Assembly: GCA_022457155.1 (NCBI GenBank) | Contig: JAJGOT010000322.1 | Span: forward strand, 147,501-211,500 | Direction: 5' to 3' | From: Cladopsammia gracilis | Taxonomy: Eukaryota; Cnidaria; Anthozoa; Scleractinia; Dendrophylliidae | Length of the DNA: 64,000 nt | Shown: positions 1 through 13,800 of the stretch, piece after piece | How the letters are laid out: each line of letters starts with the position of its first letter | Position numbering within the stretch: position 1 is the stretch's first letter | Translations under genes and position numbers: made by a program | The notes under the pieces: model-generated | Database searches by the model: none | Told to the model about the DNA's origin: nothing | What the model saw: only the letters and a program-made list of their open reading frames with translations

Positions 1-884
1 GTATCCTTACCGTAGTAGCTGGGATGTAATAATTTTCTTTCAGTCTCCAATTCAATGTTTAGTTGTCTATTGAAGCAGCCTCTTGAAAAATCGGCGATCT
101 CCCGGATTCTGATTTTTTTTAGGTTGGCATCTCTGGAACAGGTACATTTGTACGCCTGGGGTCATCAGAGATACATTTACAAAACATCCTTACATCAATG
201 TTATTACCCTTGCAGTTTGAATTGTGTCTGTGTTAAAATTATTTCCGGGGGGACTCACATGTGAAAAGGATGGGGATGCCTGTCGTCTCGCTTAGGGGCG
301 TAAATAACAGATTTGGGTCTAACTTAGGGTGTTCAGGATAAAACGCCACTAATTTTAGCGGTCAAGGTATCTTTTAGGGTTGCACGCAAAAAAAACATCA
401 TTGTAGCCCATACTTGTCTGTCTGTTTTAAAGTGATATCTTTTAGGGGTTAAATAAAGCTCCAGCCACGCCCAGTATGGTCTCTTTTAAGGGTTTAATTC
501 AAATTTTCCGATGAGCATCCCAGTCCTGAGCACTCGCCTAACAGCTCGTGTTTCACCCTACACTTCCTTCGTGCTCGCGTCACTTTCTTGCATGCTTTAT
601 CACAGAACAAAGCACGCTCAAGCCTTTTTTATTAGTTTAATAGAAGGGACTTGAGTAAATCTTTTGAATTATAAAAGGAGCATAAATTTACCAAGAATGA
701 GTGAGCAGAGAATTACTTTTCTCTCAAGTTTACTTTCAACTGACAACTACATCTACTAGCCAACCACAAACAATATAGTGAATTCATTTAATTAAATATA
801 ATTTTCCTTTATACAAGAGTGCTTGGTAAGTTTGATAATTATACAATGTACCAATTGCAAGACGTCTGACATACATGTACTGTG

Positions 885-1057
885 AATACACACAAGGGGA
901 CTTGTCCATGACACCTACATGTACCCCTTTTTTTATCAAAAATCTTTCTATGGTGACTTGTCGCATTAATTATGACTAGTTTGAATTGGAGGGACAATTC
1001 CCTGCTGGGACCAAAGGGACAAAAATCATGCAACAAGTGTCCTTGTGTGTATATATG
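885..1057. repeat. Short inverted repeat, possible MITE
   Basis: Arms of about 27 bp near 885-911 and 1030-1057 both contain ACACACAAGG-type sequence in opposite orientation with a few mismatches. They enclose about 120 bp. No target duplication was resolved, so the mobile origin is inference. Confidence 0.35.
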
Positions 1058-2844
1058 GAACTCAGTTTTGCAACTAGTCTCTGTATTCAGTCCCCTCATA
1101 TTTGGACACTATAATGGTAGTTGTCTCTTTATATGTGCCTTGCTGTAGGATTTTTTGAAATAAGTAACAATCTCAGGTAGTAAAGTGATGATTTATACAT
1201 GTAAATTGTCATGGTCTTTGAATAAATCCCCTAATGTGAAAACAATGATTTTGTTAAAATATCAACTTCAACAATAAAATTATCAATTTGTCAAAACACA
1301 TTCGACAAAATCAAAGTCTTCATGTACCCATCGAGAGGCTTAATAACTGATAAAACAATGAAATGTTTTAGACTATAGTTGGTTAATTACCAACATGTTA
1401 ATGCCCTCCACAGTCTTTTTCTTTACAGAAATAAAACTGGAAACTTTGCCAGCAGTTCCATTGTACATGTATCTTGGGAGATGGAAATCAAATTGTATTG
1501 TTTACTGTTGCAGACAGGTGACAAATGTCAATAATGAAGCCAAGACAATGTTGCTTTCAACATACTGGTTAGATTGTTCTTTGTGAGGTTTGAATTTGTG
1601 CTGCTGACACCATCTTGTGTAACAGTATGCAGGTCACGATCAGGCTAATACATATATCAGTTTTTCTCAATTTGCTTTTTGTGTATCGTAGGGGTATACA
1701 AAATGCACCAATACATTTGTATAACTGTAATTGCTGCAATTGATATTAAAACAAGGTTTTAATATCTACTTTTTTGGGATTTAAATAAAATTAATCATTT
1801 TAAAGAACGAACATGCAGGCCAAACATGGCTGTATATTAGAGATGTTTCAGTAAATGAGATGACAGTTCAGTAAAGACAGTCAATGGTAGCTCTATTTTT
1901 ATTGCCTAGATGTTAGGGTTGCCCAATATAGCCCCTAGGAAATAATTAGGATAAGACAATAGTGACGAGACAACAGTTCAGTAAATATAGTCACGACAAG
2001 ACGACAAAGATGAGACAGCAGTTCGGTAACCAATATAGTCAGTAGCAAATAATAATAGGGATTTTATTTATAGATTTTAAGCGTTAATAACCGTAATAAT
2101 AATAATATAATATTGAAAAAAGGGGGGAGAGGGGGTTTTGCCTTTGGGTCCCAATTGTTGACTGACCCATTGCATAGAACTCAATAAATACATAACATGG
2201 AAATGACAGCAGCACAATAAATGACTGTAAGCTATACAATATTGGCTTAAATTTTTGGATGCTGAGGAAAAAATGATTGTAGAAAATGACTATATACATT
2301 AGAAATTCATATTAATTGACTGATTACATGGTATGAATTAATAGGTATGAGCTGCCAATAAGAATAATTTACTATATTAATGCTAAGAGGATTGTAAAAT
2401 ATTTTTCATAATGTGTTATCTTAGAAGTTGATGAGGTGTTTCTTGATGAGATATACACCAACAAAGTTGCAGATAGAGGAAGAGATCTATGATAACAAGG
2501 CAGCTGGATTCTTTTCTTTTATGCGATTGACAATGTCCATTGTAGACTGGAGTCGTAGTTTCCCGGTTAGACAAGTTGGACTACAAAGTTAGGAGGATGC
2601 TATTCATGGCCATGAGACAGTTTAGTTTTGACTATTCTGTATTCGCTTAATTACACACACATATGGTTTTTCCAGTATCTCATTGTTACAGTATAAAAAG
2701 AAAAGACACCTATGCTGGGTTCAAATAAAAAAACCAGTATAAACAATCAACAGGTTATGATTTTAAGAGCAATGAGGAAAACAATCCATTTATTTTGGTT
2801 TATAAATTTTTTTTTAACATTTTTGTCTGATTGATTTAATAATT

Positions 2845-3125
2845 ACATGCAGTAGAGATATCAGTTTTTATTGTGATTAGATTGTCAAACAGTGTTAAAA
2901 ACAGAGGGATGCGAAACCAACTCAAAGCAACCATGTAATCAAGTTATATTCATTTTTTAATATTAACCTCTATATTTTTAATTATTTATACGCAGTAGAT
3001 ATCAGTTTTTATTTTGATTAGACTAAAAAGGATTGGAAAAACAGATTTTTGTGAATGTAGTATAAAGTCATTATGTAATCATACCTTAACCATTTTGCAA
3101 TTTTAATTTTTATCCTTTAATTTAA
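2845..3125. repeat. Diverged tandem duplication, unit about 144 bp
   Basis: The phrase GATATCAGTTTTTATT with similar flanks occurs near 2857 and again near 2999. The downstream sequence, including a recognisable ATGTAATCA, also matches loosely. This is an old two-copy tandem repeat in AT-rich DNA. Confidence 0.4.
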
Positions 3126-3351
3126 TGATTTAAACCGTAAGCTATCATAATAATTATGAAAAATTAAATATAAATCAAATGACTAACACTGGGTGGGATC
3201 TATAAGAGGAGAGAGGGCTGCGTTTACATGTAGATTTGGGGATTTTGGTAACAATATTATGGGGTTTGAGTTTTTATTTTTTTTTTCCATTTTATTTATT
3301 TTTTTTCCATTTTATTTATTTTGCCATTAACCACATTAAAAAATATATATG

Positions 3352-3357
<6 letters not shown>

Positions 3358-3393
<36 letters not shown>

Positions 3394-3398
3394 TAATA
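3358..3398. repeat. (AAT)n microsatellite
   Basis: About ten uninterrupted AAT units, then one imperfect unit. It directly follows a TATA-rich run. Confidence 0.9.
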
Positions 3399-4288
3399 CA
3401 ACACACTAGATATTAGATATATTAGTTTAGATATATTATGCTTTAAGAAATTTTAATTATTTGATTACTTCTTTAGATTAATTATTTTTACTATAGTAAT
3501 GGTAGATATAGATATTAGAGACCATAATGAATTATCACCAAGGACCTTGTTTTTTTAGGTGGGGGGTGGGGAACAGGATAGAGGATGGGGTGAAGGGGGC
3601 GGGGGGGGGGGGGGGTGGGTGGGTTTGGGTTTTGTAAAGGAAAGGTTAATTGTGTATATAACTTTGGGAATTTTTGTGAGTAAATTGAGGGTGTCTGAGT
3701 TATGTATGTGCTCTAAGGAGTACTTGTTTTGCGATAAAAAGTGGGCAGATGTAGGAGAAATAGTAAAATTTTGGTTAGACCTTATTAGGGTAGGTAGATT
3801 TTGGGAGGATTCAAAGATACAATTACACAAAAGACCAATAGTAATACTGCGTGCATTTTGCTAACTAATAACGCTTTTGATATTTGGTCGAAAAGAACAT
3901 ATGCAGGCAAGGCTCCCAGGGGAGTGGGAAAATGTTTTGGGTACAGTAGTCAGGAGTAGTGAATTTTGGCTGCGATTAAAGGGTCCGGCATAGAGCTATT
4001 GAGTTAGGGTATATGGGACTTAAGTTTAGGTATGAGTAGAATATGTTATAACTTCTTTTTTAATTTTTTATTAGGCAACAAGGAACATTAGTGGAAAAGA
4101 AATAAAACAAGGGGAACAATAGCACAAGCAGATACAATAAAGATAGAAAATCAAAGGACTAACTTGGATATGAAACATTAATCCGTAAAACAACCAAAAG
4201 ATGAAATGCAAGTGCAATATATCAACAAGTAACTGTTTTACAGAATAAATAAAAAAGGAATTTTTGAACATAAGGAAGTGTCTATTTT

Positions 4289-5082
4289 TCAATCTATTTT
4301 TACAATTAGTTCATCGATTTTTTTTTTGTCCATGCTGCTTGCCATCAACTGTAATTGTGCAGCTATTCGTTTTGCCTTTATGACCACCTTATTGAGTTTG
4401 AGTGCCTTTGATCTCAACTCTAACATTTCTTTACCATATAACTCAAGACGGCCCCTTGCAACCACCGGATTTTGCTTCTCATTATTTTCATACTTTTGTA
4501 GTTCTCTCAGGGCCTGCCTAACCTTACTCCTCTGTTCAGGTGTAATCTAAAAACAATAAACGAGGTGTGAGGGATATGTAAGATATTTGCGTGGCATTTT
4601 ATTTATATACTAAAAATACATACATTAAAGTAATGGCCTTCTCTTCGACTCCAGCGCACTAAAGATAGGAGATTGTCGGGAAAATAAAACTGGTTTAGGA
4701 TGTGTACCCGATCACAACAGAACGACCACAGAACACAAATAACTCCATTCGAATTGTAAATGATATAAAATGAATGTACGGCTCCATAAAGCGCATCATC
4801 TGTGCGTGTAATGGTGCAAGAATATCATAAACTATTCCAGACTGTTTGGTTACCGTAAACACTTTTCAGAAAAAAACGAGAGGGTTAAATGGGTTCACCC
4901 ATATCAAGAACACTTCGTTGCGATTTTCCTATAATGTAACACATACTTAACATAGTAGGCTATTTGAATTGAGAATTACTCACCTTGAACTCATGGTTTT
5001 GACGAAAACGATGGCTCCTATGAAATTCAGCGACAGAGAAATGCAGACATTTTGTGAAAAAAAAGATGCCTCCAAAACACAT
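4289..5082 (-). CDS. Small two-exon gene, unknown product
   Basis: The function is not recognised. On the minus strand a candidate first exon runs from an ATG at 5082 to 4984 (33 codons) and ends in a good donor, AAG|GTGAGT. The second exon starts at 4546 after a strong pyrimidine-tract acceptor (GTTTTTAG|ATTACACC) and stops at 4289-4291. The two join in phase 0 to give about 118 residues. The second exon encodes a highly charged, probably helical segment beginning ITPEQRSKVRQALRELQ, rich in K, E, L and Q and without a stop for 85 codons. The first exon starts with a hydrophobic and Phe-rich stretch, which is odd, so the true start may lie further upstream. The second exon is the better-supported part. 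It could be the last exon of a longer host or transposon gene. Confidence 0.45.
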
Positions 5083-5935
5083 ATTTTTTAATAAACATTT
5101 GCCATGTTCTTAAAACTAATGATATGACGAGAAAGAAGACTAAATTTTCTTTATTGTGGGCCAAATAAAACGATAAAATTTGCAGCCGATTGGAAAATAT
5201 CGCTATTTTACTTACCGAAAGAACGCAAACGCCGCCGTCAAATTTGATTTTCCCGCTGGCGGGAGAAAAAGGCTCATTCGGACCGGATGTGATGTCATAT
5301 TTTGTTGGATGATTCAAACACACAAAAAGTGCCAGGCGCCGCTGAGTGCTCTGCCCCTCCCCTGGTGCTATTGAAATAAGTCTTCGTAGGAATCAATGCA
5401 ATTTACGCATCTTAAAATCCCTTCCTGTTCTATAACACAAATCTTCTAAATTGATTAACTGCAGTTTTTTTAAAAAAGTGGCCCCGGTAAAATTCACGAA
5501 GTGATTCTCGTTCTTTTTGTCATTCTCATTTTCAAACAGGTACACTCTTGCATATGGGGAACGCTATGGGCATCCACTACGCTTTTTTTTTTCGCAGCGT
5601 AGCTAACTTTGCCATCCCGTCATAAATACGTAATATACAGACCCCAAATGACAAAACCTTTACCTTGAATAAACAAAGACATTGTGTATATCATTCAACA
5701 AAACTTTATTTAATACGAATTCAAATAAAATAGTCTATTTACAAATACAAATTCAATTAAATAGGTAATAAGTAAATTATATCTTCATTAGAAGTACGTG
5801 CCGAGAATATACTGGAGTGATATAAAAATGTATTTTACTTGATGATAGCATCATTGGAAGTAATATACCGCGTATAGCGTTCTTTCACGCGATTGCGAAG
5901 GATTGTCTGCTCTGACTCGAAGTTGTATTGCTTAC
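5083..5935. other. Non-coding interval
   Basis: No supported gene. It contains a short perfect hairpin near 5250-5270 (TCCCGCTGGCGGGA) and AT-rich sequence. Confidence 0.4.
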
Positions 5936-6095
5936 AAGATATATCTCACTAAGGTGCAGGATTGCGGAAAACTAGTTCAATGAGATGGAAATCATATTTC
6001 TATCTCATTGAATAACAATACATCCCATTGTATCATGCTTTGTTCTAAAAAACTGAATCAATTCTCTGCAATCCTGCACCTCACTCACATATCTT
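5936..6095. repeat. 160-bp inverted-repeat MITE
   Basis: The ends are about 32-bp inverted repeats sharing GGTGCAGGATTGC and AAGATAT blocks. The centre is itself palindromic around 5980-6008 (ATGAGATGGAAAT paired with ATTTCTATCTCAT). No coding sequence. The superfamily is not assigned. Confidence 0.6.
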
Positions 6096-6169
6096 TAGAC
6101 ACAGAACAAACGACATCAAGACGCAAGTAATATGGATATTGACGAGAATACCAAAAAGAATTGCAAAGA

Positions 6170-6171
<2 letters not shown>

Positions 6172-6249
<78 letters not shown>
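6172..6249. repeat. (AT)39 microsatellite
   Basis: A pure AT dinucleotide run of about 78 bp. All frames through it translate as Tyr-Ile repeats, which are not genes. Confidence 0.97.
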
Positions 6250-6251
<2 letters not shown>

Positions 6252-6479
6252 ACTGGCAATACGCCGCACAAGTTATTACCACGTTCTGAATTCTGCGAGG
6301 TCATTCATAACACTAACGTGCCCATACACACATTTCAATTTCATAAATGGGAAAACCGTTAACAGTAAGCTCACTGTAGTGGCTAAATTAACGCAATGTA
6401 CATAAAATACGGGATAATGACCCATACTTGTCCAATACTCTGACAAATTTATGCATAGCATTGTACTGTTCTACATTGT

Positions 6480-6620
6480 GCTTTTCTTTAAACCGTGAAA
6501 TAGTTACTAAGTTAGTTGGCACTATTAGACACCAATTCGACTGTTTTCTTTTGTTTAGTTTTTTCTAATTTTGATTAATTGCTAGATACTGTTTCACGGT
6601 CTCAGTAAAATCAATCTATT
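6480..6620. repeat. Degraded relative of the 61157-62224 element
   Basis: The right part, about 6530-6615, matches the right end of the 61.2-62.2 kb element with substitutions: a TTTCTTTTGTTTA-type stretch, then GCTAGATACTGTTTCAC, then AGTAAAATCA. The left arm is recognisable only as CCGTGAAATAG near 6492. It is probably an old, internally deleted copy. Confidence 0.4.
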
Positions 6621-7023
6621 GGGCCGTTCTAGAATGTATTGTTAAACTATTGTTATGGTCATATAATACAATGCTATGGATACATTTGTCCGAGTATTGG
6701 ACAACCCTCACGGATGACAATGTTTCATTCGCAAAGCATGCTTGGAAGGGTGTTATGTCTTCCTTTGGTTAGGCCGTTATGCGTGTCTATGCCAGATTAC
6801 CTAATTCACCCCCAATCCTTTCTTTTTAAGTCCAGCTTGTAGATTTTATCATGAATCAAATAAATATGAGCAAAATTGTGGTAGCAAATTATTAGCAAAA
6901 TGCAAACATTCCAGAGATTTTGAATGATTTAGTTTCCTGGTGTAGGCAGGCCCATCTTTATAGGGCTTCTTGTTTAGTGTATCCAAGGCTTGGGGGTGAA
7001 TTTTGAGCAATCATGAATAAGGC

Positions 7024-7477
7024 CTAATCACTTTCACTTTCGCTTCGAACGCGCCTTCTAACTCTCCTTCTCTTTTGTGGCCGTGGCCTGATGTTCTTTT
7101 CACTCTCCTGCACTTGAATCTCCTCCTTGTCCTCCTGCTCCTCGTCCTCTTGCTCCTCGTCCCCCAGCTCCTCTCCTCCAACAGCGACCTGCTCAGCCAT
7201 CAGAGCCCAGGCTACAAGTTTCCTTGGCTTTGGTCTTTCTGAGGGATGCCCCTCCCCTCTTGGTACACGAGGTCTCACATCCTCTTCCCTGGATAGGTCA
7301 ATGTTGCGTTGTAGCCTATCCATTAAGGCATCTGCACGCTTTGACCTCCAGATTGGACGCCTAACCATCCACTGGCCACTGTTTTCTCCCACACCATTTT
7401 CTTCATCGCTGACATAATCATAGCTTAGCTCCTTCAGCAGGTTTTTGTCTTGGCCCCTGGCCACTTTTATCCGTGCA
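7024..7477 (-). CDS. Terminal exon of an unnamed acidic/basic-tailed protein
   Basis: On the minus strand an acceptor (CTTTTTAG|TGCACGG) opens an exon at 7477 that reads to a TAG at 7024-7026, about 150 codons. The protein has the segment DYVSDEENGVGEN, then VRRPIWRSKRADALMDRL, a long run of Glu/Asp/Gln from low-complexity GAG codons, and an Arg-rich tail ending in RSESESD. The tail looks like a nuclear-localisation stretch. Similar proteins are repetitive in cnidarian genomes as far as I recall, but I cannot name a function. It lies head-to-head with the CACTA transposase, 0.4 kb away, so it could be the element's second gene. That is inference. Upstream exons were not found. Confidence 0.5.
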
Positions 7478-7865
7478 CTAAAAAGCTAAAAAAGAAAACA
7501 AAATACTATCAATATAGGTACTACTTATTTTTTTATCTTTGTGCCTGGCATTTTGTGATAAATATTTTTCTACATAATTCCAGAGAAAATAAAAGAGAGT
7601 CCCAGGAAGCTATAATGCCTGTTGCCTGTGATTAATCTTATTACAGTCAAAATACTCAGCGCGTTCTGCTGATTATTTGGGAATGACTTTTACTAATCGG
7701 GAACGGATTGCATTATTGAAATCAAAATACATATAACATTCAAATTTTAAATTGATTATTGGAATCTACCAACGGTAGCCTCATCCGAAATAACGAATGT
7801 TACATGCTTAGAGCAACCATCAATATAGATACATGTAGTGAGTGAATGTATACATGTAATAACAC

Positions 7866-10800
7866 ATGTCCTTTGACAATTTAGGTGAAGCTGGAGACTA
7901 TGTTTTTTGTGGGCACTGTAATACACGTGTTGCTAAGAAGACACTTCATGAGCACCAGAGGCTGGGCCTAACTGAACCTTTTGTTGCTGACGATTGTGGT
8001 GCTCCTGATGAAAATGTTTCTGATGTTGAGGATGGTACAGAATTGAATGTGACTATAGACGCTCTTGCTGATGAGATTGAAGAGGATGATAAAGACAGTG
8101 ATCAGGATGAGCCAGCTTCCTTGTGGGATGATGAGGATCAACTTTTCTTCAGTGACTGTGAATATCCAGATTGTGAACCTGCTTGTACCAGTGGTTGTGC
8201 TACTGCTGAAGTAAGTTGTAATACTCATTCATGTTATACATATAACATAAGCAAACACATCAAACACGTACAGTGCAGCTCAGAAATAAACGACCAACGC
8301 ACACGCAAAACACATGCACGTTTTTTGCGTAAACACATTACAAAAAGCGCATTTTGGAAATGCGTTTATAAAGTGCGCTTTTGCTTTTGTTATTCATTGC
8401 CATAATTTTGCTTTATGTAGCATTGTTTTCCTAAAGGCTGCTTTTCACGTGCGGGGAAGTTGTCAATACTTTCCTCGCGCGTGTAATGCTGCTATTCCCG
8501 CGGGCAGTACGGTAATGCGTTTGAAGCGTGTTTTTGTGGTCGTTTATTTCTGAGCTGCACTGTAACACGCACATGAGCTTTGTTTTTATAAATATTGTAA
8601 AATTTTGCCTCAAATTGTCAAAATACCTGTGTTAAAACAGTGTTGTATCTTTGTTGGACATTTTGAAGCTTTTAGCAATGAAGGAACAACAAAGACAAAT
8701 CAAAGAAGCCAATCAAATAGTCTATAAACAAGCCGCCATCTTGGTTAACCTTAGTAACAAAGGGGAGAAGGCCCTGGAGACAAGGTTGATACCTAACTTA
8801 CACAATATGGAACGTGTTATATCCGGGATTAATTATGATTCTGTTTATAGCACTGTTAATTTGTGTTTTGGTCATAAAGAAAAGAGAATGGGGGGGGGGG
8901 GGGGGGGGGGCTTAATAGAGGGTTTACAGTAGTTCTACTGCACAAGGTACATGTACAGTGTGTCTAGGATACAGCATGTTACTGGTTTTGCAAGAACTAA
9001 TCTTTTCCAATGTGGGGAGAGTTATAATTATGTGAATTTCTAATACATGTACATGTATTATTTTTAGGACTGTGATCAAGATAGTGATAGTGATGGACAT
9101 GAAAATTTTGAATATTGTGAAGAACAACAGCCTTATGAAGCAAGTGAATGTCATCAGAAACATGGAGTATCATTAGAGTCAAGAGTCCTTGTTTTGTTCC
9201 TGTTCCTCTGGCAAACACTGTATAAAGTTTCTGATCATGGAATTCTTGTGTTATTGAAATTTTTGCGGCTTTTTCTAACAATGATTGGAAATGTGGCTAA
9301 GGCTGATGTCCTAGTTAAGTTTGCGGAAAGTTTACCACAGACACTTTATTTGGCCAAATGTTACATTGGACTTGTACAAGATGAGTTTGAGAAATTTGTT
9401 TCTTGTCCAAAGTGCTGTACATTATACAAAACTGAGGACTGTGTGATAAGGAAAAGCAACGGACGGATTGTTTCAAAGAAATGTGACCATGTCCGATTCC
9501 CAAATCATTCTCAGAGAAGCAGACGGAAGCAGTGTGGAGCATTCTTAATGAAGAACATGCGATCAAAGAATGGCTCCTTATTCCTTCATCCCAAGAATTT
9601 ATATTGTTTCAAGAAGTTGTCAGACTCGCTGAGGTCACTGCTAAGGAGACCAGGATTTCTTGAAAGCTGTGAATCATGGAGAAAGAGAAAGCCAACAGCA
9701 GATTCCATGGCTGATGTTTTTGACGGAGAAGTCTGGAAAGAGTTCTTAGATTTTGATGGAAATGCATTCTTCTCAACAGCAGGAAACTTTGGAGTTATGC
9801 TCAATGTTGACTGGTTTCAGCCATACAAACACACTAATCACAGTTGTGGAGTAATTTATTTAGTACTGATGAATCTTCCAAGGGAGGAGAGGTTTAAACC
9901 AGAAAATGTCATTATGGTGGGGATTATACCAGGTCCTAAAGAGCCAAAGGGTAATATCAATTCTTTTCTGAAACCTCTCGTTGATGAACTGATAGACTGT
10001 TGGGATGGTGTTATCATTGAGGATGCACTTCTACCAGGAGGCATGTTCAAGCTTCGGGTCGCACTCTTGGCATTACGCTGTGATGTACCAGCTACTAGGA
10101 AATGTGGAGGATTTGCAGGTCATTCAGCGGCAAAAGGTACTTATAATGTTAATATCATCATTTCACGGTATAGCCTATTCAAACTCTGCCATGTCCTGTT
10201 CTTAACTGTGGTTTTGTTAAACTCAAAGCAAAGATAGCCTTTTTGAATTCGTAACCACATGTAATCACCACAGCAGTCACAGAAGCAGTCAGATGGGGTT
10301 TTGCCAAGGTGTAACTACAGCTTAGAACAGTACACTGTAAATCAACCAAGGCAAACTTTTGGCATATACATGTACAGATGTAGTTTCAAGTGGTACTTGC
10401 ATACAGTATGTGATTTTTTCAACCAGGAAAAGAGGTTGAAAAAATTCTTGAGTAACAAAAGTGACAGTATTTGAATGCAACTGACAGTTGCTATTGAGAT
10501 AATTTACTTTTCCACCCGACAGAATTTAGTATTGTTTGAATTCTTAGGTTGTAACAAGTGCTTCAAGACGTTTCCACGGACCGCTTTTGGGTCAAAACCT
10601 GATTTCTCTGGTTTTGACACAGACACCTGGGAAAAGAGAACAAATGAGCTCCACAGAACACATGCAGACTCTGTGCGTTTTGCTAGGTGCCAAAAAGAAA
10701 TTAGCTCTGCTGTTCGCAACACTGGAGCAAGGTACTCAGTCCTGTTTCAGTTGCCATATTACGATGCTGTGCGCTTTGTTATTATTGATCCAATGCACAA

Positions 10801-13800
10801 TCTTTTCCTTGGTTTGGCCAAAACAACCTTGAAGGTCTGGAAGAAGAAAGAATTGATCAAGGATAAACATTTTGACTTGTTGCAGAGGAGAGTTGATGCT
10901 ATTATTCCACCACCAGAAATTGGAAGGATCCCTTCAAAAATTTCCACAGGATTCAGTGGATTTACAGCAGACCAGTGGAAGAATTGGGTTTGTTACTATT
11001 CAGCATTTGCATTAAAGGGAATTTTACCTCGGGAACATTACGATGCGTGGATGTGTTTTGTAACCGCATGTCGCTTGATATGTTGTCAGTCCATAACAAT
11101 GGCACAGTGTTCAGAGGCAGAATCAAATATCATAGAGTTTTGTAAACATTTTGAGAGACTATATGGTACTGAGACGTGCACTCCAAACATGCACTTAAGT
11201 TGTCACCTTGTGGATTGCATTAGAGACTATGGACCAGTGTACTCGTTCTGGTGTTTCTCCTTTGAGAGGTATAATGGTATCCTTGGATCATATCACAAGA
11301 ACAATCACAACATTGGTAAGTGGCTGTCATACACGTGTACATGTAGCTATGTGTTGAATCCCTGTGTACACAATCTCTGAAATCAATAATCGATGGAAAT
11401 CGATAAAAATCTATATCACTTAATCAATTGATATTGGAAATCAATGACCAATCGATGAATGAAAATGTAGTGTTTTTAATTTGATCAATTGTTATTGATT
11501 TTCATTGATTGTGTATGCTGGGGCAGAGTGTTATGCAGCTCTAGCATAGCAGGCATCTAACAAGTTGAGCTTGTTGCTTGAATGATCTCTTGAGAAATTT
11601 CGAGAATGTTGTACACTTTCTTTCAGTTCAACAAGTATCGAAATTCGAGATGGAAGTAGAGTGGATAGTTTCGTACTTTTAAATACCAAACTTAAATTGT
11701 GTTTGCCGTTCATAAATTTCTATTTTATCAAGTTAAAAGAACAGAACAGCCAACAGAAACTATGGCCGACAAAGTTCACTGCCAATATATAATGTAAACA
11801 TTGTGTCTTAGGATGCAGGTGTCTGGTGATACGTTTCTTGTAACTTTCGCTTGTGTTTATATGAATGTTTCTCAGGCGAAAATAACCTTGAAACTAACGG
11901 GTTCGGCTATATCAAAGGCGTAGAGTGAGGGTCGGATACCTTTTTGAGACACTTAGAATTTTATTTTCAATAAATTTTTAAGTGTAAAAAAGAAAATCTA
12001 AAATCCCCACTGAGGATTGAACCTGTGACCTCAGCTAGGCTTAGGCTTACATAGCCTACCATACCACTGTACCACCTAGCTTCTCGGGTTGCTTAGTCCT
12101 AAATTTAACTATATAAACTGCTACCCCTAACATCAACTGAAAGCTAACCGGTTACTCCGTTATATAAGTCTCAATAAGGTATCCGACCATCACTCTACGC
12201 CTTTGATATAGCCAAACCGGAAACTTACTTGGTCATTGAGCTTTGTACGTTGCGGGTATAGAGGAATATAAATCTCACTGATCGCCACATGTGTACATGT
12301 TGTGCATTATCAGGTTTCAAATTACTTGCAAATACAAAGCAGTTAGTTGCAAATACTCAAGATCAATTTGTGATGTCCTTGTATTGATCAAAGTGACATG
12401 TGCTGATGACAGCGGGCACCACATAATTACTATTGATTTGAAACTCAATCATCATGATTAAATAGTTTCGCAAAGGAAAACATGTATGTGTGCAGTTCTT
12501 TCCCATTTTCGCTCACCTTCTTCTGAAGATGGATTTCTGTCCGGTACTTGCAAGCAAAACACTAACTTGATTTAAGATTCATTTACATCATTTGTGTACG
12601 GTATTTTGTATATTAAAGTTCATACACAATAAGTGCACACGCTGAGCTCAAGGGATGATGCGAAATACTTGTGTATACATGTGTGAACGACTGTTATTCT
12701 TTCTTCAAGGAATAAATCGGTTACTCGAAATCCTTTTGGAGGTTGTATATTCTAAATTTCTAGATTCTTGAAACTCAATCCTTAATCCTCAATCTTCGAA
12801 ATTCAAGTGACCCAAATTTCGAGGATCGAGTTTCGAGGATCAAGTCGAGACTGTTAACTTACATTTGAGCGGTACTATATAGAACTGTCAGTAAGAGTTG
12901 AAACCCATAACACCTATTTATGGCTGAGTACACCTCAATGTTATGGGTGATTGCAACAGTTGTACACTGTACAGCTGTAGGTTTAAATAACTCGCAAAGC
13001 AACAAGTCTGTTATATGTGTATACATCAATGCAAAATGTGACTCAAAACTTAATAACAGCCCTGATGTGAAGAATGATCAACTTTCCAAATCAACTTCAT
13101 GTTCTGTGAGAAAACTTTAGTATGGGAAAGACCTATTCAGAGGGACTTGAATATTGGAGGGCACATTGCATAAGCATTGTTTTAAATAACAACATGGGTT
13201 ATTTCTTTTAGGTGTCCAGCTGATGCGAAGATTTCTTCGAGACAAGGAGCTGCGCATTATGGATTTCCCAGATGAACAAAATGAATTCCGGACTCTGCTT
13301 TTGGGTGCACAGCGTGGTACTGTAGGTGAGATGCTGTGTTCAGAACAATCATTTGAAAGGTCAAATCTCGTTTATGCGGATCCTTCAACAGAGGACTTTA
13401 CTTTAAGTGACAAACAAAGTAAAATGGTTGTTCCTTTGCCACCTGTCAAGAGAATTGCATTAGATGAAGACGATACATCTGAGCTGATTGAGATGTACAA
13501 GACTTTGCTCCCGAATTGTGAGATAGTTAGCACTCAAAGACTCTGTGACAGTTTCTCCCGAGTTCAAATCAATGGCAATATATATAGATGTTCCAGCAAC
13601 TGCGGTGTTTCAGCCAAGTGGCTTAATGGAGAGCACAGAACTGGAAGAGTCCGGAGATTCCTAACTAACGATATGGTCATTAAACAAGGTCAGGGCAAAA
13701 GACGGAAGCTAACTTTTGTTCTTGCCGAGGTTGATTGGTTCATGAGCCACCCTGAGAAGCACTGGTATCCTGAGCCTATGGAAGTATGGTGTTCAGATTT

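Larger units (their letters stand above)
1..4288. other. AT-rich non-coding stretch
   Basis: No exon could be supported on either strand. The open frames here are short, lack splice context or run through homopolymers. It contains a short inverted repeat, a diverged tandem duplication, an AAT microsatellite and a 15-bp G tract at 3601-3615, plus a direct repeat of about 22 bp (T-run, CCATTTTATTTATT) near 3288-3330. Confidence 0.5.

Noticed and set aside
3559..3864. Gly-rich frame over the G tract
   Set aside because: It depends on homopolymer translation and ends without splice or domain support.
6081..6405. Several overlapping open frames through the AT dinucleotide run
   Set aside because: They are only Tyr-Ile repeats produced by (AT)n.
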